From Roseibacillus sp. (GTDB lineage: Bacteria > Verrucomicrobiota > Verrucomicrobiia > Verrucomicrobiales > Akkermansiaceae): DNA of 52,410 bases. The number at the start of each line of letters is the position of its first letter. Position 1 is the first letter of the stretch. Both the position numbers and the translations under genes were made by a program. The stretch is taken from the NCBI GenBank assembly GCA_029242545.1, contig JAQWTV010000001.1, positions 1 to 52,410 on the forward strand, given 5' to 3'. Shown here piece by piece: positions 18,378-26,242 of this stretch. A model generated the notes under the pieces. The model searched no databases, was not told the DNA's origin, and worked only from the letters and a program-made list of their open reading frames with translations.

Positions 18378-19799
18378 ATGCGCTACCTCATCACTATTTT
18401 AGTCTTCCTCTCCGCTAGCGTGGACTCCGTGGTTTCCAGAACCACGCTACCCAATATCCTGATAATCCTTGTGGACGACATGGGATACGGCGACTTGGGC
18501 TCCTACAATTCTGATTCCAAGATTCCCACTCCCCACCTCGATAAGCTTAGCGAGGAGGGAATGCATTTCACCGATGCCCATGCCCCGGGGCCCTTGTGTC
18601 ACCTTTCCCGGTACGGCCTTATGACTGGTCGATATCCCTTTCGGGCCAACACCACCGCATGGCGCAGGCAGCCCTCCATAAAATCCGGGCAGCTTACCAT
18701 TGCCTCACTCCTCAAGAACAAGGGCTACAACACCGCCATGGTAGGAAAGTGGCACCTGGGATTCAAAGAGGAGGGATACGAAAAGCCCCTTTCTGGCGGA
18801 CCAGTTGACGTTGGGTTCAACTCGTTCTTTGGGATCAGGGCCTCAACAGACATTCCTCCATATTTCTATATCCGCGGCAAACGGGCAGTTCAGCCGCCGA
18901 CAAGCTCCATCAGGGCCAACGGAAGCGAGGGATGGTCCCGAATCCAGGGCGCATTTTGGCGGGCCGGGGGCATTTCCCCGGACCTCAAGCTCGCTGAGGT
19001 TCTCCCCCGTTTCACTGAAGAGGCAATTTCCGTGATTAACAACCATCAGCCCTCAGACTCCGCGCCCCTGTTTCTCTATCTTGCCTACCCTGCTCCTCAT
19101 ACCCCCTGGCTTCCCTCCCCGGAATTCAAGGGCAGAGGGGGGGCAGGAATGTATGGGGAGTTCTGCAGTATGGTGGATGCTGAGGTCGGCAAAGTCCTGC
19201 AAGCATTGGAGAAGCGGAAGCTCGCTTCCGACACCATGGTCATCTTTACCTCTGACAATGGTCCGGTCTGGTACGATGCGGACGTCCAACGATTCGGACA
19301 TGACGCGGCAGGAGGGCTCCGGGGAATGAAAGCGGATGCGTGGGAGGCCGGTCACCGGATGCCCTTCCTCTTGCGATGGCCTAAGGTGGTCAAGGCGGGC
19401 TCCGTCTCCTCCCGTCTCATTTGCTTTACCGACCTGATGGCTACTTTTGCAGATCTGACCAACACCGAGTTGCAAGCTAGCAAAGCTCTCGACAGTCAGA
19501 GCTTCCTCCCAGCTCTCACCAATCCCTCCGCGGCGCACCCGCCGAGAATGCCCATCGTCATGAAAGCTGGTAGTGGCGCCATGCTGATCAGGGATGGAAA
19601 ATGGAAACTGATCAATCAGCTAGGCTCCGGCGGGTTCTCAAACCCCAAGCGAATCCGCCCGGAGAAGGGAGGGCCGAAGGGCCAACTCTACGACCTTTCC
19701 GCCGATCCCTCGGAGAAAACAAACCTTTGGGGCAAGCACCCGGAGTTGGTCCAGGAGCTCAGCGAGCGTCTGGAGCAAATAGCTGGCAACGATCTCTGA
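18378..19799 (+). CDS. Sulfatase-family protein with non-canonical C-H-L-S-R signature
   Basis: A 473-aa sulfatase-fold protein. ATG 18378 is chosen over an in-frame GTG at 18333, which would overlap the previous gene and push the signal peptide inwards. Asp33/Asp34 (VDDMGYGD), GKWHLGFKEEG, PAPHTPW and SDNGPVW are all present, so the metal site looks complete. The signature, however, reads C74-H-L-S-R (18597-18611) where C-x-P-x-R is the rule: the proline that sulfatase-modifying enzymes recognise is leucine (CTT). His also follows the Cys, where Thr or Ser is common. Either the protein is still matured by a tolerant enzyme, or it works with an unmodified Cys, or it is inactive as a sulfatase. 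The rest of the sequence shows no decay. It ends the sulfatase cluster. Confidence 0.85.
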   Translation: MRYLITILVFLSASVDSVVSRTTLPNILIILVDDMGYGDLGSYNSDSKIPTPHLDKLSEEGMHFTDAHAPGPLCHLSRYGLMTGRYPFRANTTAWRRQPSIKSGQLTIASLLKNKGYNTAMVGKWHLGFKEEGYEKPLSGGPVDVGFNSFFGIRASTDIPPYFYIRGKRAVQPPTSSIRANGSEGWSRIQGAFWRAGGISPDLKLAEVLPRFTEEAISVINNHQPSDSAPLFLYLAYPAPHTPWLPSPEFKGRGGAGMYGEFCSMVDAEVGKVLQALEKRKLASDTMVIFTSDNGPVWYDADVQRFGHDAAGGLRGMKADAWEAGHRMPFLLRWPKVVKAGSVSSRLICFTDLMATFADLTNTELQASKALDSQSFLPALTNPSAAHPPRMPIVMKAGSGAMLIRDGKWKLINQLGSGGFSNPKRIRPEKGGPKGQLYDLSADPSEKTNLWGKHPELVQELSERLEQIAGNDL

Positions 19800-19865
19800 T
19801 TGAGTCGACTCAGGTAGAATGCTTGGCCGACTCCCCCGTTTTCCGAGCGAAATCCAGCAATTTTC

Positions 19866-19967
19866 AGCTTCAAAACCCCATCTCTAGTCAAGAGCAGGGT
19901 TGACGCAAAGCCCTCAGGGTCTGAGGATCCGCGCCCCAAACAAGCCCGGCAAAGGATCTGCCGAGGC
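19866..19967 (+). promoter_or_regulatory. Candidate structured leader upstream of the homocysteine-forming gene
   Basis: The 183-bp gap before the sulfhydrylase gene can form several helices: GCTT (19867-19870) with AAGC (19908-19911); AACCCC (19874-19879) with GGGTT (19897-19901), continued by CTCT (19882-19885) with AGAG (19891-19894); GATCC (19926-19930) with GGATC (19954-19958); and GCCCTC (19910-19915) with GAGGC (19963-19967). The segment GACGCAAAGCC (19902-19912) following an A-rich/hairpin element resembles the core of GEMM/c-di-GMP-I riboswitches, but the fit is incomplete and I do not see SAM-I core motifs. The last helix would also hide the only GAGG near the start codon (19963-19966). 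This is a hand fold without an energy calculation. Confidence 0.3.
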
Positions 19968-19982
19968 AAACGACACTCCCTC

Positions 19983-21272
19983 ATGAACATAGAAACACTC
20001 TGCCTCCACGGTGGTCAGGACCCGGACCCCTCCACGAATGCCCGTGCCGTTCCCCTTCACCGGACGACATCCTTTGTCTTCAACAGCACCGAGCATGCCG
20101 CGAATCTTTTCGCACTGAAGGAACTCGGCAATATCTACAGCCGGATTATGAACCCCACTCAAGCGGTCCTTGAATCGAGGGTCGCACTTCTGGAGGGGGC
20201 ACATGAGCTCGGAGCCCTTGCCCTCAGCTCCGGCACGAGCGGGGTATTCTACTCGATCATCAACCTCGCCCAAGCAGGCGACAACATCGTCTCCGCCCGT
20301 AATCTCTACGGTGGGTCCTACACCCAGTTCAACGACATCCTCCCTGCTCTTGGTATCGAAGTGCGGTTCGTTGACTCGCAGGACCCCGACGAGTTTGCTC
20401 GGGCCGCGGATGAAAATACCCGGGCCTTCTTCACGGAGACCGTTTCTAACCCCGCGCTTGAAGTCGCTGATCTAGAGGCTATCTCGCAGCACGCCAAAGC
20501 TTGTGGAGTTCCCTTAATCGTAGACTCGACATTTTCAACTCCCTACCTCACCAGGCCCATCGAGCACGGTGCCGATATCGTCGTGCACTCTCTTACCAAA
20601 TGGTTCGGTGGCCACGGCACAGGAATCGGAGGCGTTGTGGTTGATGCTGGTCAGTTCAACTGGGGCGCAGGAAAGCACCCGCTCTATGACACTCCGGACT
20701 CTTCCTATCACGGGCTGCGCTGGGGGCATGACCTTCCCCCGGAACTGTCCCCCCTCGCTTTCATTCTGCGCATGCGCACAGTTCCACTGCGCAATCTCGG
20801 CGCATGTATTTCACCTGATAATGCTTGGATCTTCCTTCAGGGCATCGAAACCCTGCCACTCCGCATGGAGCGCCACTGTGAAAACTCCATTGCAGTAGCG
20901 AGACACCTGCAGAGCCATAGCGCAGTGGAATGGGTCAGGTATCCCGGCTTGGAAGACAGCCCAGAGCACGAGAAAAATCAAAAATATATCCGGGGTAAAG
21001 GAGGTGCCATGGTGGTCTTTGGCATCAAGGGTGGTGCCGACGCAGGGAAAGACTTTATTGAGGCCCTCCAGCTGCATTCACACCTTGCCAATGTTGGAGA
21101 CGCAAAGTCTCTTGCCATCCACCCGGCAACCACCACTCATTCACAGCTCAACGAAGAGCAGCAGGCCGCGGGCGGAATCACTCCCGAATTGATTCGTCTG
21201 TCGGTTGGCATCGAGAACATCGAAGATATCTTGGCCGACCTCGACCAAGCTCTCGCCAAAACCAGTTCCTGA
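19983..21272 (+). CDS. metY: O-acetylhomoserine sulfhydrylase / Cys-Met PLP enzyme
   Basis: A 429-aa cytoplasmic enzyme of the Cys/Met-metabolism PLP family. It probably makes homocysteine from O-acetylhomoserine and sulfide (EC 2.5.1.49 type). Evidence: start TLCLHGGQDPD and IYSRIMNPTQAVLE; PLP lysine K206 in HSLTKWFGGHGTGIGG; the long loop (about 215-262) with HGLRW; and the ending SVGIENIEDILADLDQAL. Length near 430 and the large central loop fit O-acetylhomoserine sulfhydrylase better than cystathionine gamma-synthase or methionine gamma-lyase (about 390-400), which remain alternatives. The gap before it (183 bp) is long for this stretch and can fold. The next gene, an SDR, lies 63 bp downstream. 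It could use sulfide derived from sulfate freed by the sulfatases upstream; this is inference. Confidence 0.85.
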   Translation: MNIETLCLHGGQDPDPSTNARAVPLHRTTSFVFNSTEHAANLFALKELGNIYSRIMNPTQAVLESRVALLEGAHELGALALSSGTSGVFYSIINLAQAGDNIVSARNLYGGSYTQFNDILPALGIEVRFVDSQDPDEFARAADENTRAFFTETVSNPALEVADLEAISQHAKACGVPLIVDSTFSTPYLTRPIEHGADIVVHSLTKWFGGHGTGIGGVVVDAGQFNWGAGKHPLYDTPDSSYHGLRWGHDLPPELSPLAFILRMRTVPLRNLGACISPDNAWIFLQGIETLPLRMERHCENSIAVARHLQSHSAVEWVRYPGLEDSPEHEKNQKYIRGKGGAMVVFGIKGGADAGKDFIEALQLHSHLANVGDAKSLAIHPATTTHSQLNEEQQAAGGITPELIRLSVGIENIEDILADLDQALAKTSS

Positions 21273-21335
21273 CTGAGCTCTTGAAAACAAGGCAGTCCGG
21301 ATAGCCGGAGTGTTACAATCCTGAGCAAGTCCATC

Positions 21336-22112
21336 ATGGCCTATCCGGGCATCCAGCTCTTCGATCTCCGCGGGCGCACAGCTCTCGTCACTGGGGGCTC
21401 AAAGGGACTCGGCAAAGCCATCGCGGACGGCTTAGCTTCTGCTGGGGCCTCAGTCGTGCTAGCCAGTCGGCATGGAGACGAGGCGAAGAGTGCTGCCGCC
21501 GAAATTGCAGCTGACCACGGGGGCAAGGCCCTCGGACTAGAGGCTGACATCACTGCTCCGGAGCAGATCGAGTCAATGATCGCCTCGACCACAAGGTCGT
21601 TTGGCAGCCTCGACATTCTAGTCAATAGCGCGGGGATCAACACCAGAGGGGCGATCGATGACATCACCCTCGAACAGTTCGAGGAGCTCATGAAAATCAA
21701 TGTGACCGGGACCTGGCTCTGCTGTAAGGCGGCCATTCCACTGATGAGGGCCACCGGCTGGGGGCGAATTATCAACCTTTCGAGTGCCATTGGACTGGTA
21801 GGAGTTCCCCAGCGAACTCCCTACGCCTCGAGCAAAGGCGCCGTTAGCCAGCTCACCCGCAGCCTTGCTCTTGAACTGGCTGACACCGGAATCTTGGTCA
21901 ACGCCATCTGCCCAGGGCCCTTTCTCACCGAGATGAACGCCCCTCTCGCGGACTCTGAAGAAGCAAAGCGGTTTATCGTCGATCGAACCGCTCTTCGGAG
22001 ATGGGGCAACCTCCCCGAGATCCAGGGAGCAGCACTCTATCTCGCCAGTGAGGCAGCTAGCTATACCACCGGAAGCATGCTCAGCGTAGACGGGGGCTGG
22101 ACGGCCCAGTAG
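21336..22112 (+). CDS. Short-chain dehydrogenase/reductase (SDR)
   Basis: A 258-aa classical SDR, NAD(P)-dependent. The nucleotide-binding motif TGGSKGLG is at residues 19-26, NSAG at 97-100, and the catalytic triad is Ser150 (INLSSAIG), Tyr163 and Lys167 (YASSKG). PGP at about 193-195 and the ending LSVDGGWTAQ are typical. The N-terminus (MAYPGIQLFDLRGRTALVTG) looks like gluconate 5-dehydrogenase and related sugar-acid reductases, so a sugar or sugar-acid role is likely, but the substrate cannot be fixed and FabG-like activity is possible. It sits between the sulfhydrylase gene (63 bp) and the second cytochrome pair (101 bp) on the same strand. No transmembrane segment or signal peptide, so it is cytoplasmic. 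Confidence 0.88.
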   Translation: MAYPGIQLFDLRGRTALVTGGSKGLGKAIADGLASAGASVVLASRHGDEAKSAAAEIAADHGGKALGLEADITAPEQIESMIASTTRSFGSLDILVNSAGINTRGAIDDITLEQFEELMKINVTGTWLCCKAAIPLMRATGWGRIINLSSAIGLVGVPQRTPYASSKGAVSQLTRSLALELADTGILVNAICPGPFLTEMNAPLADSEEAKRFIVDRTALRRWGNLPEIQGAALYLASEAASYTTGSMLSVDGGWTAQ

Positions 22113-22213
22113 CCTCCTCCTAACCCTGCCAGTCATTCCAAGCTGCGACTGCATCAACCTATTACCGACTCGACAAGTCTGGCCAGAAGGGGAGTATCTA
22201 AAGCTGCTCCATC

Positions 22214-24823
22214 ATGAGGTTACCCATCTCCTTAGCGTTCCTGCTGGGCACCATTGGTCCGGCATTCTGCGCCCCATTTGATTACCACAGTGTGCGTGGC
22301 CGTGAAGCAAGGGGTCCCGTTGACGGAATCCTTGAGGGTGAACTCCTGCCCAAGCGCGGCACATCCCGCACACAGGGAATGAGAAATTTTGGCGAGGAAT
22401 GGCGCGGAGGTGCCCACCTCCTGTGGGATGGAGAGCCCGGACAGGAAATGGCCACCGAATTTCGCATCGAGGAAGCCGGGATCTATGAGGTCTCGGCCCA
22501 GATGACCCTCGCTCCCGACTACGGCATTTTCTCCGTGGCCCTCGACGGCAAGATCGTCAGCCGCGGGATTGACCTCTACAACCCAAAGGTCTCTATCGCT
22601 CCGCCCCTAGACCTGGGAAAGCTCCCACTCACTCGCGGAGAACACAAACTGACCTTCAAACTAATCGGCGCAAATCCCAAGGCTTCTACCTTCCAAAAAT
22701 CCCGATACCTCCTCGGGCTTGACTTCCTGAAGGTAATCAACCTCGCCCCTCCCGAGCCCCCAGGAGCTGAGACCAAGGAATTTCCAGAAGTCCTCGCTCC
22801 AAAGCTCACCGTCACCCTCGAGGAAATGAGGCCTATCCTGGCGACCTACTGTTACGGTTGCCATGGCGAAAAAGGAAAGGTGAAGGGCAAAGTCAATCTG
22901 AAGGAACTAGCCTCCGGTCAGGACTTTCTCTCCCGCATCGAGCTTGTTGGAAAGGCCGCGGAAACCACCACCTTCCAGGAAATGCCACCCAAGGATGCCA
23001 AGCAGCCAACGGAGGAGGAGCGCCGCAAGCTCGCGGCACTCTTCAATGGATACCTTGAGCAACACCTCCGGGATTCAGGCCGCCTCAAACCCGTGGTTAT
23101 GCGCCGCCTCAACCGCTATGAATATAACAATGCGGTAAAAGATCTGCTGGAGCTAAAGGGGGACCTTTATCCCCTGCCCGAAAAGGTCATTCGCAGCCGG
23201 GGCTACTTCAACCCTGGCTCCGGACGCTTCCCTGACACCATACAGGTTTCGAACCGGGCCCTCGGCAAGAACCAGATCGAACAGCATATTCTCACCGGGG
23301 TAAACCCCTTCGCCATCGACCTGCAGGCTGAGCACGGATTCAACAACCAGGGGGATCAGCTCAGTGTTTCCCCTATTCTACTCGAAAGCTTTCTCAAACT
23401 TGGGCGCTCCATCGTGAATGCTCGCGAATTCGACGGCTATTCCGCCCTGACTGACACCCTCTACCGCGCGCCCGGAGAAAAGGAACATACGGCTTGGCGC
23501 CTCATTACGGAACAGCGCCTGCGGCCCTTCCTCGAGCGGGCCTTCCGCTCCGCAATCGACGATCCTACCCTGCAACGTTACGTGAACTTTGTGATGCAGG
23601 AAGTCTCCCGGCACGGCGACTACCCGCAAGCGATGAAAAGCGCGACTGCTGCGGTCCTCGCCTCCCCTCGGTTCCTTTACCTAACCGAACGCAAGCGAAA
23701 TGCCGCCGCGGAGGAACCCCTGAGCCCCTATGAGCTCGCGACTCGTCTTTCCTTTTTTCTCTGGAGCACGCTTCCCGATGAAGAACTTATCGCAAGTGCG
23801 CGGAGCGGGGATCTCAGCCAGCCTAAAGTTTACGCAGCCCATGTAACCAGAATGCTTGAAAGCCCCAAGAGCAAGGCTCTCGCCGAGAACTTTGCCCGCC
23901 AGTGGCTCCGTCTCGACCAGCTGATCACAGCAGTTCCAGATTTTGACCGCTTCCAGATCTATTACTCCCGCATTGGGTGCGAACAGTGGAAATTCGGGCT
24001 ACAAACCATGGCCGAGCCACTCCTTCTTTTCGAAAGCATAATGGTGGAGGACCGCTCCATCATGCTGCTGGTAGACTCAAACTACTCCTATCGGTCAGAT
24101 GAAATGGCATCGTGGTACAAAGACACCATCCCTTTCCGCAACAAGAGTAATCGCAACCGATTCAATACCGGCTCGCAACGCTTCAGCCGCCGTAGCCTGG
24201 AAAGCCGCAGGGAGGGGGGGGTAATCACTTCTGCCGCCGCTCTGACCATGACCTCGGAGCCTCTTCGAACCAGTCCCATTCGGCGCGGGGCATGGGTCGC
24301 CACCGTTATTCTCAACAAACCTCCGCCGCCCCCTCCGGATATCATTCCGGAAATCGAACAGGACGACGCCGTTATTGAAGCTAAAGGTCTGACTCTGCGG
24401 CAGCGTCTTGTAGCTCATCAGGAAAATGAGAGCTGCGTCTCCTGCCACCAGAAGATCGATCCTCTGGGATTTGCACTGGAGAACTACGACGCCATTGGGC
24501 GCTGGCGCGATACCTACCGATCCGGGCTCCCCATTGATGCCAGCGGAACCCTCTACGGGAAAGCCCGGTTCCAGGACGTAATCGGCCTCAAGGACATCCT
24601 TCTCGGAAACCCTGAGTGGTTCATCAGGGCCTTCAGCGAGCACCTCCTAGCCTACGCGCTGGGTCGGGAGATCGATATCACCGATAACCCAGCACTGGAT
24701 AAAATTGTTCGGAACGCCATGGCGAAAAAGGGTCAGTTTTCCACCGTTGTCTCTGAGATCGCCACCAGTTATCCTTTCATGCACAAGACCAACCAGTTAG
24801 CCCCATCTCCTAAAAAGCCATGA
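22214..24823 (+). CDS. PVC cytochrome: PSCyt - DUF1587 - DUF1595 - DUF1592 - DUF1588 - DUF1585
   Basis: An 869-aa exported protein with signal peptide at residues 1-19/20. Residues about 30-175 form a jelly-roll-like, probably carbohydrate-binding domain. A heme-binding segment follows with C213-Y-G-C216-H217. DUF1587 begins near MRRLNRYEYNNAVKDLL (about residue 300), then DUF1595 and DUF1592 (LATRLSFFLWSTLPDEEL near 510), DUF1588 (SPIRRGAWVATVIL, ending with the second motif C741-V-S-C744-H745), and DUF1585 to the C-terminus (HLLAYALGREI). Such proteins occur in many copies in Planctomycetes and Verrucomicrobia; a redox role in polysaccharide breakdown is presumed, the reaction unknown. The stop overlaps the DUF1552 start by 4 bp (ATGA), so the pair is coupled. 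The N-terminal sugar-binding-like domain points to a carbohydrate partner. Confidence 0.87.
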   Translation: MRLPISLAFLLGTIGPAFCAPFDYHSVRGREARGPVDGILEGELLPKRGTSRTQGMRNFGEEWRGGAHLLWDGEPGQEMATEFRIEEAGIYEVSAQMTLAPDYGIFSVALDGKIVSRGIDLYNPKVSIAPPLDLGKLPLTRGEHKLTFKLIGANPKASTFQKSRYLLGLDFLKVINLAPPEPPGAETKEFPEVLAPKLTVTLEEMRPILATYCYGCHGEKGKVKGKVNLKELASGQDFLSRIELVGKAAETTTFQEMPPKDAKQPTEEERRKLAALFNGYLEQHLRDSGRLKPVVMRRLNRYEYNNAVKDLLELKGDLYPLPEKVIRSRGYFNPGSGRFPDTIQVSNRALGKNQIEQHILTGVNPFAIDLQAEHGFNNQGDQLSVSPILLESFLKLGRSIVNAREFDGYSALTDTLYRAPGEKEHTAWRLITEQRLRPFLERAFRSAIDDPTLQRYVNFVMQEVSRHGDYPQAMKSATAAVLASPRFLYLTERKRNAAAEEPLSPYELATRLSFFLWSTLPDEELIASARSGDLSQPKVYAAHVTRMLESPKSKALAENFARQWLRLDQLITAVPDFDRFQIYYSRIGCEQWKFGLQTMAEPLLLFESIMVEDRSIMLLVDSNYSYRSDEMASWYKDTIPFRNKSNRNRFNTGSQRFSRRSLESRREGGVITSAAALTMTSEPLRTSPIRRGAWVATVILNKPPPPPPDIIPEIEQDDAVIEAKGLTLRQRLVAHQENESCVSCHQKIDPLGFALENYDAIGRWRDTYRSGLPIDASGTLYGKARFQDVIGLKDILLGNPEWFIRAFSEHLLAYALGREIDITDNPALDKIVRNAMAKKGQFSTVVSEIATSYPFMHKTNQLAPSPKKP

Positions 24824-26121
24824 TCCTGAAGCGCCCCTCCCTCTCTCGCCGGGCCGTCCTCCGTGGCGCCGGGGCTACCCTAGCCCTGCCCTTGCTGGAG
24901 ATCATGGAGACCCGCAGCCTGGCAAAAGGGACCTCGCCGGTTCGACCTCCAGTCCGTGCAGGTTTCTTCTACATCCCTAATGGCGTCGTGCAGAGAGCCT
25001 GGCATCCAGTGGACGAAGGAGAAAACTTCACCCTCTCGCCAAGCTTGCAGCCTCTCGCTCCTGTTCAGGAGCACATCTCTCTGTTTACCAAGCTGGACCG
25101 TGTGAAGGTAGCAGGCACAGATGGTCACGCTCAGGCTGGAGCCTGCTGGCTCAGCAGCGCAGCTCCCGATCAACTCTCCCCCGCCGGTTACCCGCTCAAG
25201 AAGACAATCGATCAAATCATGGCCGAAGAGGCTGGAAAGCATACCGCCTTCCGCTCGCTTGAACTGAGTTGTAATCCTTACGAGGACAATCGTGAGTCCG
25301 TGTATTTCGACAACATTTCATGGTATGGCCATGGACATGTCGCAAGGTCCCTGCGCGATCCGCAGACTGTATTTAATCGACTGTTTGCCGTTAAGGAGCA
25401 TCAGGAACATGGAAGCGTACTCGACCTCGTGATGGGTGATGCCAAGTCCCTCGACCGCGGCCTTGGAATGACCGACCGGGGAAAGCTCGACGAGTATATG
25501 GAGTCCATCAGGACCGTAGAGCGACAGATCGAACGCGTAACCAAGCGTCAATCAGAGATCGACAAGCTCAGGATTGCGCCTCCCTCCAAGCCGTGGCAGG
25601 CAATGTCCCGGGACGAGTTCATCCAGGTCATGGGCGACCTTATGATTCTTGCCTTTCGCACCGATCTCACCCGTGTCTGCTCAATCATGAGCAGCCCGGA
25701 ACGATGGGGCTCACCTCTTACGGTGCATGGGCTCTTCGATAAGCCGGTCGACCACCATGGGATGACTCACGGCCAGGGTCACGATCATGTTCGGACCAAG
25801 CTCGAAGCTCTCGACCATTTCCATGTGCAACAGTTCTCTACTCTTGTGGCCAAGATGGCTCAGGTGAAGGAGGGAGAGGGCACTCTCCTCGACAACTCCA
25901 TGTTCCTCCTCGGCTCCGGGATCAGTGATGGATCTCTCCACGTCTACACCGACCTTCCTACCATCGTCGCAGGGCACGGGGGAGGGGCAATTGCTGCGAA
26001 CCGCCATATCAAGTCGGCGCAAGGCACTCCTATTGCCAATCTCTGGCTTTCTATGGCCCAAATCATGGGTGTAGAGGCCTCTAGTATCGGGGACTCCACC
26101 GGGGCGCTCAGAATGACTTGA
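24820..26121 (+). CDS. DUF1552 family protein, Tat-exported
   Basis: A 433-aa member of DUF1552, the standard partner of DUF1592/DUF1585 cytochromes. The N-terminus has a twin-arginine signal (SRRAVLRGAGATLALPLLE). Family features include GFFYIPNGVVQRAWHP near residue 48, TDGHAQAGACWLS (about 96-108), HHGMTHGQGHDHV (about 308-320), FLLGSGISDGSLH and VAGHGGGAI; the many His residues suggest metal binding. The fold is distantly like DUF1501 and sulfatases/phosphatases, and no reaction is proven. Start and stop codons are shared with the cytochrome (ATGA). A partner exported folded by Tat, beside a heme protein that must pass Sec, mirrors the DUF1501 pair at 9-13.5 kb. A weak promoter-like pair follows its stop: TTGCCC at 26133, 17 nt, CATAGT at 26156. 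Confidence 0.87.
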   Translation: MILKRPSLSRRAVLRGAGATLALPLLEIMETRSLAKGTSPVRPPVRAGFFYIPNGVVQRAWHPVDEGENFTLSPSLQPLAPVQEHISLFTKLDRVKVAGTDGHAQAGACWLSSAAPDQLSPAGYPLKKTIDQIMAEEAGKHTAFRSLELSCNPYEDNRESVYFDNISWYGHGHVARSLRDPQTVFNRLFAVKEHQEHGSVLDLVMGDAKSLDRGLGMTDRGKLDEYMESIRTVERQIERVTKRQSEIDKLRIAPPSKPWQAMSRDEFIQVMGDLMILAFRTDLTRVCSIMSSPERWGSPLTVHGLFDKPVDHHGMTHGQGHDHVRTKLEALDHFHVQQFSTLVAKMAQVKEGEGTLLDNSMFLLGSGISDGSLHVYTDLPTIVAGHGGGAIAANRHIKSAQGTPIANLWLSMAQIMGVEASSIGDSTGALRMT

Positions 26122-26242
26122 AGTTCCAGAATTTGCCCCGCTTTTTACGTCCTTCCATAGTGGCATAAGACCCTGGTTGGGCGCCCTTGAAAATCCTGCG
26201 TGCCAACGCCTTGCATCTGTGGTGCCATCCCGGGCCAGAGTC

